From NCBI GenBank assembly GCA_900547745.1, contig URHT01000040.1, positions 1-13,350 on the forward strand: 13,350 bases of DNA. Direction: 5' to 3'. Every line of letters starts with the position of its first letter. Positions within the stretch are counted from its first letter, which is position 1. Shown one piece after another: positions 1 through 7,472 of the stretch. The notes beneath the pieces are model-generated. The model was given only the letters and a program-made list of their open reading frames with translations. It made no database searches and was not told the DNA's origin. Origin of the DNA: an uncultured Eubacteriales bacterium (GTDB lineage Bacteria > Bacillota > Clostridia > Oscillospirales > Oscillospiraceae). The translations under genes and the position numbers were made by a program.

Positions 1-50
1 AAAAGCGCCGGAAAGACGCGCTGTCAGGCGTGTTTGCCCTTGTTAACTGA
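1..50 (+). CDS. C-terminal tail of an upstream gene (partial)
   Basis: The third forward frame is open from the window edge and reads KRRKDALSGVFALVN before a TGA at 48-50. The stop lies 25 bases before the ATG of the next gene, the spacing expected inside a polysaccharide operon. The second forward frame is also open, to a TAA at 44-46, so the frame choice rests only on the look of the peptide and its codons. The product cannot be identified from about 15 residues; by position it would be another polysaccharide-biosynthesis gene. Confidence 0.35.
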   Translation, partial: KRRKDALSGVFALVN

Positions 51-63
51 TGGTATCAAGAGT

Positions 64-70
64 AAGGAGA
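64..70 (+). promoter_or_regulatory. Ribosome binding site fixing the ligase start at 76
   Basis: AAGGAGA lies 5 bases before the ATG at 76. The frame is open further upstream (a TTG at 34), but that codon lies inside the preceding gene's tail and has no ribosome site, so 76 is the better start. Confidence 0.75.
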
Positions 71-75
71 ACACT

Positions 76-2451
76 ATGGCGAAGAAAAGAGGCCGCAGGG
101 AGGCCCCGCCCGCTGTGGGAGCGCCGCAGGAGCTGCGGCATCCGTGGCTGGTGCCGGTGCTGGCGGTTTTTTACTTTTTCATCACATGCCTGATGCTCCA
201 CGGCAGCAACAAGGGCATCACGCTGGTGGTGCTGCTGGCGGCCATCGTGTGCGCGGTCATACGGGGCCGGACGCTGGCGCAGCGCATGACGTGGCCGGCG
301 CTGCTGCTGGGGCTGTATGTCCTGCTGGACGGCATCTCCACGCTGTACGCGCCCTCCGGCAAGTTCGCGCTGTATGAGTTCCTGAAGGTGGCGGCGGCGT
401 CCGGCATGGCGCTGCTGCTGACGGCGCTGGAGCCGGAGCGGGAGCACCGCACCGGACGGTGTGCCGCCGTGGTGCTGGAGGTAACGGGCGCGCTGGCGGC
501 GCTGTTCAGCATCGACACCGTGTCCACCCGCGTGCTGTATAACCTGCTGGCCACCCTGACCTCGGAGCTGGGCGCGCCGATGATCCTCAGCTCGGTGCTG
601 CAGGAGCAGCGGCTCAAGACCATCTTTGAAAATCCCAACGTATTCGCGGGCTGCGCTGGCGTGGCCATCTTGCTGTCGCTGGGTCTGGCGGTGACGGCGG
701 AGAAGCGGACGGAGCGCTGCCTGCACCTGTCGTGCCTGCTGCTGAGCAGCACCGTGTTCCTGCTGGCGGTGAGCCGCGGTGCGATGGCGGCCATCGCGGC
801 GGCATTCCTGCTGCTCCTGCTGCTGGAGCGGGGGGAGCGCCGCGCCGTCTCCTTCGTGCTGATGGCGGAGACGCTGCTGCTGACGGCAGCGGCCAGTCTG
901 GCGGTCTTGCCGGCCTACGCCGCCGCCGGGCGGAAGGCGCAGATGCTGCCGCTGCTGGCGGTGCTGGCCGCCGCTGCGGCGCTGTGCGTACTGGACATCT
1001 TTGTGGGACGCCCGCTGGCGCAGCGCATGGCGCGGCGGATGAAGACCGTGAATATCGTGCTGCTGGCGGTGCTGGCCGCCGCCATAGCGGCCATGGTGCT
1101 GGCGGTGAGCTGGACAGGCGCCATCCATATGAGCGCCGGAGAGCAGATCACACGCGGCGCGTATCTGGACGCGGGGGAGTACACCCTGCATGTGGAGGCC
1201 AGCGGCCCCGTGACGGTGCGGGTGCAGACCCAGACCCGTGAGGACGCGGTGATGAACCGCAAGATCACGGTGTACAAGGGCGAGGCGGACGGCGCGGTGT
1301 TCACCGCCCCGGAGGGCAACCAGTCCGTGACGTTCCTCATCAGTGCCGATGAGACGGTGGACATCACCGCTATCCGCTACGAGGGCGCGGTGTCCGGCGA
1401 ACTGAAATTGAAGTACAGGCTGCTGCCGGAGGCCATTGCCGGGCGCATCCAGACCCTGCGGGCCGAGGGCAACGTAGCGCAGCGGTTCGTGTATGTCAGT
1501 GACGCCATGAAGCTATTCAAGCGCAGTCCCATCGTCGGACTGGGCATGGGCGCTTTTGAAAACGGCATCTACAACGTGCAGACCTATCACTACGAGACGA
1601 AGTACGTCCATAACCACTATATCCAGACCATGGTGGAGACGGGCCTGATCGGCCTTGCCCTGTGGCTGGGCCTGCTGGCGGCCAACGCCGTGGGCCTGTT
1701 CCGCCTGTGGCGCGGGGACAGGGAGGAGCAGCTGACCATGGCCCCGGCGCTGTGCGCGCTGCTGCTGTTCCTGATGATCCACGCCGCCGTGGAGGTCATC
1801 TTCTCCAGCGGCTATTTCCTGCCCTTCGGCTTCGGCGCACTGGCCGTCATAAACCTGAGCTGCGGCCGGCTGGTGCCCCTGCGCTTCGCGGGGAAGCGGA
1901 CCCGCCGCTGGATAGTGCGGGCGGAGGCGCTGGGTCTGGCGGTGTTCAGCGTACTGCTGCTCCTGAACCTGCTGGCGGCGCGTCTGAGCCGTCAGGGCAG
2001 CTACAGCGCCATGGCGCGGGCAGCGGACATGGATCCCTACGAGTGGGCGGATCACAAGCTGACCTATGTGTACAACGCCTCGGCGGCGGGTGAGCTGTCC
2101 GGCGACATGCGGGAGACGGTGGAGCGCTACATGGCCGATCTGGAGAAGCTGAACTCCAACTCCGTGCCCAAGTATCTGGCGGAGTCGTATTTCAATCTGG
2201 GGAATGTGGAAAAGGGCTTCGCCATGCTGGAGAAGTTCGTGGACTACACGCCCTCCAACCCCGGCACATGGGACGCCAGCTTCCGTCTGGTCATGCAGTA
2301 CAACGACAACAGTGACGCCTTCCTGCAGGGGACGGCCCGCCTGCGGGAGAAGCTGGAAGGCTGGAACCGGGATAATCTGGGCACCATCAGCCTGAGCAGC
2401 GACGTGTCGGATTACCTCGACAGCATGCTGGGCCAGTCCGCGGCGTCATAA
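76..2451 (+). CDS. O-antigen ligase / Wzy polymerase-like membrane protein
   Basis: A 791-residue polytopic membrane protein, probably polymerising or ligating lipid-linked polysaccharide repeat units on the outer face of the membrane. About nine hydrophobic segments fill residues 20-345. A soluble, beta-rich stretch follows (about 350-445, with alternating patterns such as YTLHVEASGPVTVRVQ). Next comes the family's large-loop signature HNHYIQTMVETGLIGL (from residue 512), which matches the Wzy_C/O-antigen-ligase motif H-N-x-x-L-x-x-x-x-E-x-G-x-x-G. A few more membrane segments follow, then a soluble C-terminal tail from about 643 with helical, TPR-like spacing (ESYFNLGNVEKGFAMLEKF). It is much longer than the usual 400-450 residues because of the two extra soluble parts. 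It is followed after 22 bases by a glycosyltransferase. Whether it is a polymerase, an O-antigen-type ligase or a glycan transferase to protein cannot be decided from sequence alone. Confidence 0.85.
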   Translation: MAKKRGRREAPPAVGAPQELRHPWLVPVLAVFYFFITCLMLHGSNKGITLVVLLAAIVCAVIRGRTLAQRMTWPALLLGLYVLLDGISTLYAPSGKFALYEFLKVAAASGMALLLTALEPEREHRTGRCAAVVLEVTGALAALFSIDTVSTRVLYNLLATLTSELGAPMILSSVLQEQRLKTIFENPNVFAGCAGVAILLSLGLAVTAEKRTERCLHLSCLLLSSTVFLLAVSRGAMAAIAAAFLLLLLLERGERRAVSFVLMAETLLLTAAASLAVLPAYAAAGRKAQMLPLLAVLAAAAALCVLDIFVGRPLAQRMARRMKTVNIVLLAVLAAAIAAMVLAVSWTGAIHMSAGEQITRGAYLDAGEYTLHVEASGPVTVRVQTQTREDAVMNRKITVYKGEADGAVFTAPEGNQSVTFLISADETVDITAIRYEGAVSGELKLKYRLLPEAIAGRIQTLRAEGNVAQRFVYVSDAMKLFKRSPIVGLGMGAFENGIYNVQTYHYETKYVHNHYIQTMVETGLIGLALWLGLLAANAVGLFRLWRGDREEQLTMAPALCALLLFLMIHAAVEVIFSSGYFLPFGFGALAVINLSCGRLVPLRFAGKRTRRWIVRAEALGLAVFSVLLLLNLLAARLSRQGSYSAMARAADMDPYEWADHKLTYVYNASAAGELSGDMRETVERYMADLEKLNSNSVPKYLAESYFNLGNVEKGFAMLEKFVDYTPSNPGTWDASFRLVMQYNDNSDAFLQGTARLREKLEGWNRDNLGTISLSSDVSDYLDSMLGQSAAS

Positions 2452-2473
2452 CAGCAGAAGAGGAGGAACGCCT

Positions 2474-3592
2474 ATGCCGTCCGTTCTTATCACGGCGTCC
2501 ACATTTTCCCATATCGTCAATTTCCACCTGCCCTACCTCCGGCGCTTCCGTGAGCTGGGCTGGCAGGTGGATGTAGCCTGCGGCGGCGCCATGCGGGACA
2601 TCCCCTTTGCCGATGTGACCGCCGCGCTGCCGCTGGAGAAGAAGATGTCCTCCCCGGCCAACCTCCGGGCGGCAAAGCTGCTGCGGGGGATGATGGAGCG
2701 GGAGCACTACGATCTGGTCATCACCCACACGTCGCTGGCATCGTTCTTCACCCGCTGGGCGGCGCGTGGCATGAAAAACCGCCCGCCCATCGTCAATGTG
2801 ATGCACGGCTACCTGTTTACCGACGAGACGCCGGCGGTCAAAAAGCTGCTGCTGACGCGGGCGGAGCTGCTGACAGCGCCCCAGACCGACCTGCTGCTGA
2901 CCATGAACGCATGGGATACCCGGTGGGCCGCGGCGCACCACGCGGCGGCCCGGGTGGAGGAGATACCCGGCATGGGCGTGGATCTCAGCCGCTTCCGTGC
3001 GGCGGGGGAGACGCGGCAGGCCATGCGGGACAGACTGGGCCTGACGGAGGGGGATATCGCCCTGCTCTACCCGGCGGAGTTTTCCGGCCGGAAGGATCAG
3101 GCCATGCTGCTGCGGGCCATGAAGCGCCTGCCGCCGCACATCAAGCTGCTGCTGCCGGGCAGCGGCGAGCTGCTGGACGCCTGCCGTGGACTGGCCGCCC
3201 AGCTGGGCGTGGCGGATCGTGTGCAGTTCCCGGGGCAGGTACACGATATCCCGGCGTGGCTGGGTGCGGCGGATATCGCCGTGTCCACCAGCCGGTCGGA
3301 GGGACTGCCCTTCAACATCATGGAGGCCATGGCCTGCGGCCTGCCGGCGGCAGCCAGCGCCGTAAAGGGCCATACCGACCTGATCGGGCCGGAAAACGGT
3401 CTGCTGTTCCCCCGTGGGGACGAGGCGGCCCTCGCCGCCGCGGTGCGGACGCTGGCGGAGGACGCCGGGCTGCGTGCGCGGCTGGGACAGGCCGGCCGGG
3501 AGAAGATGCAGCGGTACGCGCTGGATACGGTGCTGCCGCAGGTGATGGAACGATACCTGTCCGTGACGGGTGATAAAGGAAAACGGATATGA
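2474..3592 (+). CDS. GT4-family glycosyltransferase (EpsD-like)
   Basis: A 372-residue cytoplasmic or membrane-associated retaining glycosyltransferase of the GT-B fold, expected to add a sugar to the lipid-linked exopolysaccharide repeat unit. The N-terminal acceptor domain opens with LITASTFSHIVNFHLPYLRR. The C-terminal nucleotide-sugar domain carries the GT4 E-x7-E signature (E276 and E284 in SEGLPFNIMEAMACG) followed by GLPAAAS. The HGYLF segment after the first Rossmann unit resembles the EpsD/CapM group. The start at 2474 has AGGAGG (2460-2465) upstream, and the length is normal for GT4. The stop overlaps the next start as ATGA, which implies translational coupling. The donor sugar and linkage cannot be read from the sequence. 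Confidence 0.9.
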   Translation: MPSVLITASTFSHIVNFHLPYLRRFRELGWQVDVACGGAMRDIPFADVTAALPLEKKMSSPANLRAAKLLRGMMEREHYDLVITHTSLASFFTRWAARGMKNRPPIVNVMHGYLFTDETPAVKKLLLTRAELLTAPQTDLLLTMNAWDTRWAAAHHAAARVEEIPGMGVDLSRFRAAGETRQAMRDRLGLTEGDIALLYPAEFSGRKDQAMLLRAMKRLPPHIKLLLPGSGELLDACRGLAAQLGVADRVQFPGQVHDIPAWLGAADIAVSTSRSEGLPFNIMEAMACGLPAAASAVKGHTDLIGPENGLLFPRGDEAALAAAVRTLAEDAGLRARLGQAGREKMQRYALDTVLPQVMERYLSVTGDKGKRI

Positions 3593-4989
3593 TACGGGAA
3601 AACCAACGTCTGCTCAATCAATTCAATGTGCTCACCGACGCGGTGGCGGTCTTTCTGGCCATGCTGGTGTCCTACTGGCTGCGCTTCGAGCTGTTCCACG
3701 GCGTGAAGGGCATGCCCTTCAACTACTACGTCTGGCTGGGCGTGGTGGCGGCGGCGCTGACGCTGCTGGTCTTTGCCGTGGCGGGACTGTACGAATCCTT
3801 CCGGGCCGTGCGGTTCCATGTGGAGGCGGGCCGGGTGGCGGTGCTGGAGCTGCTGGTGGCGCTGATCGTCATGGCGGCCATGTTCGTGCTGCGGCTGGGC
3901 GAAACGTCCCGTTGGTCGGTGGCGTTCTTCTACGCGGTGGCCACGCTCCTGCTGGTGGGCAAGCGGGGCGCGCTGCGGATGATCCTGCGGCGCTACCGCG
4001 CCATGGGCTATAACCAGAAGCGGGTGCTGCTGGTGGGTCACGGCGAAAGCGCCGAGACGTATCTGGAACGGGTCACGTCGGATAAGCGCCTGGGCTATCA
4101 GGTGGTGGGCTATGTGGCGGATCAGAGCGGCTGGGACGCCCTGCCCTACTGCGGCACTTACGCCCAGCTGGAGGAGGTCTTTCAGCGGGAGCAGCCGGAC
4201 GAGGTGGTGGTGGCCCTGCCCACGGAGGAGGGCCAGTGGATCGGCAAGATCATCAATGCCTGCGAAAAGGACGGCACGAAGCTGTCCGTGGTGCCGTCCT
4301 ATGTGAAGTATATGCCCTCCAACCCCCAATTCGACAGTGTGGACGGCCTGCCGCTGATCAACCTGCGGCGCATCCCGCTGGACAATCTGGGCAATGCCTT
4401 TTTCAAACGGGCGGTGGATGTCGTCTGCTCGCTGCTGCTGATCGTGCTGACCTCGCCGCTGATGCTCATCGCGGCCATCGGCGTGAAGTTGTCCTCTCCC
4501 GGGCCTATCATTTTCAAGCAGGAGCGGGTGGGCAAGGACAAAAAGCCGTTCTACATGTACAAGTTCCGCTCCATGAAGGTGAACAGCAGCCAGAACACCG
4601 GCTGGAGCAAAAATGTGGACGACCGCAAGACGTGGTTCGGCTCCCTGATCCGCAAGTGCTCCGTGGACGAGCTGCCCCAATTCTTCAACGTGCTCAAGGG
4701 CGACATGAGCCTCATCGGGCCCCGGCCGGAGCTGCCGTTCTTCGTGGAGCAGTTCAAGGAGGAGATCCCCCGCTATATGGTGAAGCATCAGGTGCGTCCC
4801 GGTATCACCGGCTGGGCGCAGGTCAACGGCTTCCGGGGCGACACGTCCATCACCAAGCGCATCGAGTTCGATCTGTACTACATCGAGAACTGGTCGCCGG
4901 CCTTCGATCTGCGCATCCTGCTGATGACGGCGTTCTGCATGTTCAACAAGGAGAAGATCAACGCCCACCGGGATGACGGTAGGAAGTAA
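3589..4989 (+). CDS. Polyprenyl-phosphate sugar phosphotransferase (initiating transferase)
   Basis: A 466-residue enzyme of the WbaP/CpsE/EpsL type. It moves a sugar-1-phosphate from a UDP-sugar to undecaprenyl phosphate, the first membrane step of exopolysaccharide repeat-unit synthesis. Four or so membrane segments lie in residues 12-125, then a Rossmann-like CoA-binding-type domain starts at VLLVGHGES (about 146). The C-terminal catalytic bacterial sugar transferase domain starts near 273 with the membrane-embedded FKRAVDVVCSLLLIVLTSPL. Catalytic features are present: the Asp-Glu dyad (D360-E361 in SVDELPQ), the GDMSLIGPRPEL motif and the RPGITGWAQVNG motif. The length is standard and the protein looks intact. 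The start overlaps the glycosyltransferase stop by 4 bp. It is the last gene of the operon, ending 1 base before a strong hairpin. Glucose or galactose phosphate is the likely substrate, but specificity is not visible. Confidence 0.93.
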   Translation: MIRENQRLLNQFNVLTDAVAVFLAMLVSYWLRFELFHGVKGMPFNYYVWLGVVAAALTLLVFAVAGLYESFRAVRFHVEAGRVAVLELLVALIVMAAMFVLRLGETSRWSVAFFYAVATLLLVGKRGALRMILRRYRAMGYNQKRVLLVGHGESAETYLERVTSDKRLGYQVVGYVADQSGWDALPYCGTYAQLEEVFQREQPDEVVVALPTEEGQWIGKIINACEKDGTKLSVVPSYVKYMPSNPQFDSVDGLPLINLRRIPLDNLGNAFFKRAVDVVCSLLLIVLTSPLMLIAAIGVKLSSPGPIIFKQERVGKDKKPFYMYKFRSMKVNSSQNTGWSKNVDDRKTWFGSLIRKCSVDELPQFFNVLKGDMSLIGPRPELPFFVEQFKEEIPRYMVKHQVRPGITGWAQVNGFRGDTSITKRIEFDLYYIENWSPAFDLRILLMTAFCMFNKEKINAHRDDGRK

Positions 4990-4990
4990 A

Positions 4991-5024
4991 AAAGCAGCCA
5001 TTTCCTGTGGGAAATGGCTGCTTT
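4991..5024. terminator. Bidirectional rho-independent terminator
   Basis: A perfect 15-bp inverted repeat, AAAGCAGCCATTTCC at 4991-5005 and GGAAATGGCTGCTTT at 5010-5024, with a TGTG loop. It sits between the converging sugar transferase and DUF1836 genes. The U-tract is stronger on the - strand (six Ts) than on the + strand (TTTCT), so it probably serves both genes, and best the DUF1836 gene. Confidence 0.92.
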
Positions 5025-5054
5025 CTGCATAAATAGCGGTTTTGCGGCGTCCTG

Positions 5055-5663
5055 TTACGGCTGAGCTGTCTCCTTTTCCGCCGCCAGCACATCCTCCGTG
5101 TCGGCGCCGCACAGACGGATCAGCTTCTCCGCCAGAATTTTGGAGAACCCCGCGATCAGCGCGCTCTCGATGACCAGCAGCTCCACGGCGTTGTCGCCGG
5201 TCTGCCCCGGTGTGCGGATGCCCTCCGCGCCGGTCTGCACCTGCTGGTTGAAGAACAGCGCCAGCCGCCGGAACTTCTCCGAGTAGTCCTGGTAGACCGC
5301 CCGTACCTCCTCCTCGCTGCTGTCCGGCGGGATGACCTTCTGTACGTCGCTGATGCTGAGACTCTGCTTCATGGTGAGGATCATGATGAGGTAGGCGATG
5401 TGTACCCGGTGGTACTTGCGCTTCACCGGCGCCGGCATGATCTTCAGGCGCACATAGTTGTTGATGGTGGAGGAGGTCACAAAGCGCTCCTTCATCCCCG
5501 TCGGTGCGGGTATGAAGCTGAGATACTGCTCCAGCAGCACGATGACCTGATCCATATACAGGCCCAGATCCGGAATGGCGTTCCAATCCGGCAGGTGATA
5601 GTCGGTGATGAACTTGTCCCACCGCCGCAGCTTATGAGCCACAAGATCCTTGTCGTACTGCAT
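5055..5663 (-). CDS. DUF1836 family putative transcriptional regulator
   Basis: A 202-residue protein of the Firmicute DUF1836 family. The diagnostic part is TSSTINNYVRLKIMPAPVKR followed by YHRVHIAYLIMILTMKQSLS, which resembles a MerR-like winged helix: the helix-turn-helix reads VTSSTINNYVR and the wing holds the PAPVKRKYHR stretch. The C-terminal half is helical with no catalytic motif. The ATG at 5663 is preferred over an earlier in-frame start because AGGGGG lies 7 bases upstream (5671-5676) and the -10 box at 5695-5700 would leave the longer start outside the transcript. It is divergent from the SGNH-degV operon and shares a 138-bp control region with it, so it may regulate that operon and itself. 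No target is established for the family that I know of. Confidence 0.85.
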   Translation of the reverse strand: MQYDKDLVAHKLRRWDKFITDYHLPDWNAIPDLGLYMDQVIVLLEQYLSFIPAPTGMKERFVTSSTINNYVRLKIMPAPVKRKYHRVHIAYLIMILTMKQSLSISDVQKVIPPDSSEEEVRAVYQDYSEKFRRLALFFNQQVQTGAEGIRTPGQTGDNAVELLVIESALIAGFSKILAEKLIRLCGADTEDVLAAEKETAQP

Positions 5664-5694
5664 AAAAACGCCCCCTGACTTATAAACGTAATAC

Positions 5695-5723
5695 ACTATA
5701 TCACAAATGGCTGTGCTTGACAA
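5695..5723 (-). promoter_or_regulatory. Promoter of the DUF1836 gene
   Basis: On the - strand, TTGTCA (5718-5723) and TATAGT (5695-5700) are separated by exactly 17 bases, a near-consensus sigma-A pair. The transcript would start near 5688, about 25 bases before the ATG and just upstream of the AGGGGG ribosome site. The -10 overlaps an ATATCAC motif (5698-5704) that recurs in the opposing promoter. Confidence 0.7.
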
Positions 5724-5737
5724 GAAAAACGTAAATA

Positions 5738-5774
5738 TGATATCTTGACGCATATCACCTAATATGTTATATTA
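5738..5774. promoter_or_regulatory. Candidate operator palindromes in the divergent promoter region
   Basis: TGATAT (5738-5743) and ATATCA (5752-5757) form an inverted repeat with an 8-base spacer that encloses the -35 box of the SGNH promoter. A second palindrome, TAATATGTTATATTA (5760-5774), covers its -10 box. The 7-mer ATATCAC at 5752-5758 also occurs at 5698-5704 on the DUF1836 -10. These are plausible regulator sites; A/T-rich DNA makes chance palindromes easier, so the function is inferred. Confidence 0.4.
5745..5773 (+). promoter_or_regulatory. Promoter of the SGNH hydrolase-degV operon
   Basis: TTGACG (5745-5750) and TATATT (5768-5773) are separated by 17 bases, a strong sigma-A-type pair. 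Transcription would start near 5780, giving a leader of about 20 bases that holds only the GAGGAGGG ribosome site (5788-5795 region) before the ATG at 5802. Confidence 0.75.
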
Positions 5775-5801
5775 TGAAAAAATCGCTGAGGAGGGCATAC
5801 T

Positions 5802-6479
5802 ATGGAACGGGCGTATGTGTATGGGGATTCGCTGCTGAAGGCCACCGTGCCGGATGAGGCCATGCGGTATCATTTCCATCTGGCGGAGGTCATGGCCCGG
5901 TACCCCACGGAGCGGCTGGAGGTGGTGAACCGGGCCAAGATGGGCTCCACCATCAGCAAGGGGCTGTCACTGGTGGCGCACGACGTGCAGCGGGGCATGG
6001 ACGCCCGCTGGGCGCTGGTGGCCTACGGCGGCAACGACAGTGATTTCGACTGGGCGGGCATCGCCGCCGACCCGGAGGGGGAGCACAAGCCCCGCACGGA
6101 GCTGCCGGAGTTCCTGGCCAAGCTGAAGCAGACGGTGGCGGAGCTGGTGCGGGCCGGGGTGCAGCCTGTGCTGATGACGCTGCCGCCTATTGACGGGAAG
6201 CGTTATTTGGATTATATTTGCAGAGACGGGCTAAGTCGGGAGCGCATTTTACAGTGGCTGGGCGACGAGGGCCGCATCTACCGGCATCAGGAGCTGTACT
6301 CCGACACGGTAGCATCCTTCGCCATGAGCGAGGGGCTGCCTCTCATCGACGTCCGCCGCCGCTTTCTGCCGCTGCGGGAGCTGCCGCAGATGATCGCGGC
6401 GGACGGCATCCACCTGACCATGCCGGGGTACAGGCAGCTGTTTGACACGCTGGCCCAGTGGGTCACTCCACAGCTGTAA
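5802..6479 (+). CDS. SGNH/GDSL-family hydrolase
   Basis: A 225-residue serine hydrolase of the SGNH fold, a group that cleaves ester bonds in lipids or removes acyl groups from glycans. The four blocks are visible: YGDSLL with nucleophile S10 (block I), the oxyanion Gly in KMGST (G48, block II), GGND with N78 (block III), and DGIHLTMPGY with D201 and H204 (block V). No signal peptide or membrane anchor is seen, so it is probably cytoplasmic. It has a GAGGAGG ribosome site, its own promoter, and degV 26 bases downstream, suggesting a two-gene operon linked to acyl or lipid metabolism. Codons for residues 127-152 are oddly A/T-rich for this window (TTG, TTA, CTA, ATT, AGA, AGT cluster). The substrate is unknown. 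Confidence 0.9.
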   Translation: MERAYVYGDSLLKATVPDEAMRYHFHLAEVMARYPTERLEVVNRAKMGSTISKGLSLVAHDVQRGMDARWALVAYGGNDSDFDWAGIAADPEGEHKPRTELPEFLAKLKQTVAELVRAGVQPVLMTLPPIDGKRYLDYICRDGLSRERILQWLGDEGRIYRHQELYSDTVASFAMSEGLPLIDVRRRFLPLRELPQMIAADGIHLTMPGYRQLFDTLAQWVTPQL

Positions 6480-6505
6480 CGAACAAGAGCAAAAGGAGAT
6501 ACATT

Positions 6506-7363
6506 ATGGTACGGATCATGACTGACAACGCGGCAAACCTGCCCAAGGCCCTGCTGGAGCAGTACGGCATCGGGGAGCTTTGCCTGACCTATACGGTGGA
6601 CGGCGAACCGGCGGACACCGCCGCCGAGTTCGACGGCCGCAGCTTTTACGACGCCATGCGGCGCGGCGCGGTGGTGCAGACCTCCATGGTCACGCCGGAC
6701 GCGGCGCGGCAGGGCATGGAGCCTCACCTCGTCAACGGCGACGATGTGCTGTATGTGGGCCTGTCCGGCGGCGTCAGCGGTACCTGCTGGGGTGTGGGAC
6801 TGGTGGCCCGCGAGCTGGCGGAGCAGTACCCGGAGCGGAAGATCCGCGTGCTGGACTCCCGGGGCGCGTCGCTGGGCGAGGGCCTGATTGTGCTGGAGGC
6901 CGCCAGGCTGGCGGCGGAGGGCCGCGTACTGGAGGAGATCGTGGTGCGCTGTGAGGAGCTGTGCGGCAAGATGCGCCAGCACTTCATGGTGGACGATCTC
7001 AAGTTCCTGCGTAAGGGAGGGCGTATCTCGGGCAGCGCGGCGCTGGCCGGTACGCTGCTGCAGATCAAGCCCATCCTGCAGGGCGATGAGGAAGGCAAGA
7101 TCGTGATGCTGGCCAAGGTGCGGGGCAGGAAGGCCGGTATGGAGGAGCTGGTGAAGCTCTACGACCGGATGGCGGAGGACAAAAGCGCTCCCGTGGGCAT
7201 CTCCCACGCCGGTTCTCCGGCGGACGCGCTGCATGTGGCCACCCGGCTGCGGCAGGTGGGCTGCACCGGCGAGATCCTCACCGTGTGCCACGAGCCGGTG
7301 ACCGGCGCCCATGTGGGCCCGGGTATGCTGGCGGTCTATTTCTTCAGCGAGACGTGGAGATGA
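6506..7363 (+). CDS. DegV family fatty-acid-binding protein
   Basis: A 285-residue DegV-family (EDD fold) protein. Members bind a fatty acid in a cleft between two domains, and Firmicute homologues (FakB) present it to the fatty-acid kinase FakA. Visible family features are the N-terminal MTDNAANLP (the usual (T/S)D-S-x-x-(D/N)-L-P element), the carboxylate-binding TS at 59-60 in QTSMVTP, the GLSGGVSGT loop (85-93), and the DDLKFLRKGGRIS motif. The ATG at 6506 is chosen because AAAGGAG lies 7 bases upstream; an in-frame start at 6458 would overlap the hydrolase gene and adds a non-family extension. It follows the SGNH hydrolase by 26 bases and ends before a strong terminator. No FakA gene is in the window. 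The first Asp-Ser position reads Asp-Asn, a mild variation. Confidence 0.93.
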   Translation: MVRIMTDNAANLPKALLEQYGIGELCLTYTVDGEPADTAAEFDGRSFYDAMRRGAVVQTSMVTPDAARQGMEPHLVNGDDVLYVGLSGGVSGTCWGVGLVARELAEQYPERKIRVLDSRGASLGEGLIVLEAARLAAEGRVLEEIVVRCEELCGKMRQHFMVDDLKFLRKGGRISGSAALAGTLLQIKPILQGDEEGKIVMLAKVRGRKAGMEELVKLYDRMAEDKSAPVGISHAGSPADALHVATRLRQVGCTGEILTVCHEPVTGAHVGPGMLAVYFFSETWR

Positions 7364-7375
7364 CCCCCTGAAAAC

Positions 7376-7396
7376 CATGGAAATAACATGGAAATA
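7376..7396 (+). repeat. Short tandem direct repeat between degV and its terminator
   Basis: CATGGAAATA occurs at 7376-7385 and again at 7387-7396, an 11-base period. It lies in the non-coding tail between degV and the terminator. No function is apparent, and it may be a trace of slippage. Confidence 0.5.
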
Positions 7397-7420
7397 TCCC
7401 TGAAAAACCGGAAAATACAG

Positions 7421-7460
7421 AAAATACCGGGAGCCTTGGAAAAGGCTCCCGGTATTTTTT
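7421..7460. terminator. Bidirectional rho-independent terminator between degV and pgm
   Basis: A perfect 15-bp inverted repeat: AAAATACCGGGAGCC (7421-7435) and GGCTCCCGGTATTTT (7444-7458), with an 8-base loop. A T-run follows on the + strand and the matching A-run gives a U-tract on the - strand. It separates the converging degV and phosphoglucomutase genes and would stop both. Confidence 0.94.
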
Positions 7461-7472
7461 ATGGAGGGGCGG

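Noticed and set aside
3097..5622. Long - strand open frame of about 840 codons across the glycosyltransferase and sugar transferase genes
   Set aside because: It lies antisense to two genes with clear family motifs. The translation is low-complexity (His, Gln, Arg and Gly-rich), as expected for the reverse of GC-rich coding DNA, and it has no domain or ribosome site.
5717..5746. A second + strand promoter starting at TTGACA (5717)
   Set aside because: The only -10-like hexamer at a usable distance is a weak TATCTT with an 18-base spacer. The same bases form the better -35 of the opposite-strand promoter, and the TTGACG/TATATT pair downstream is clearly stronger.
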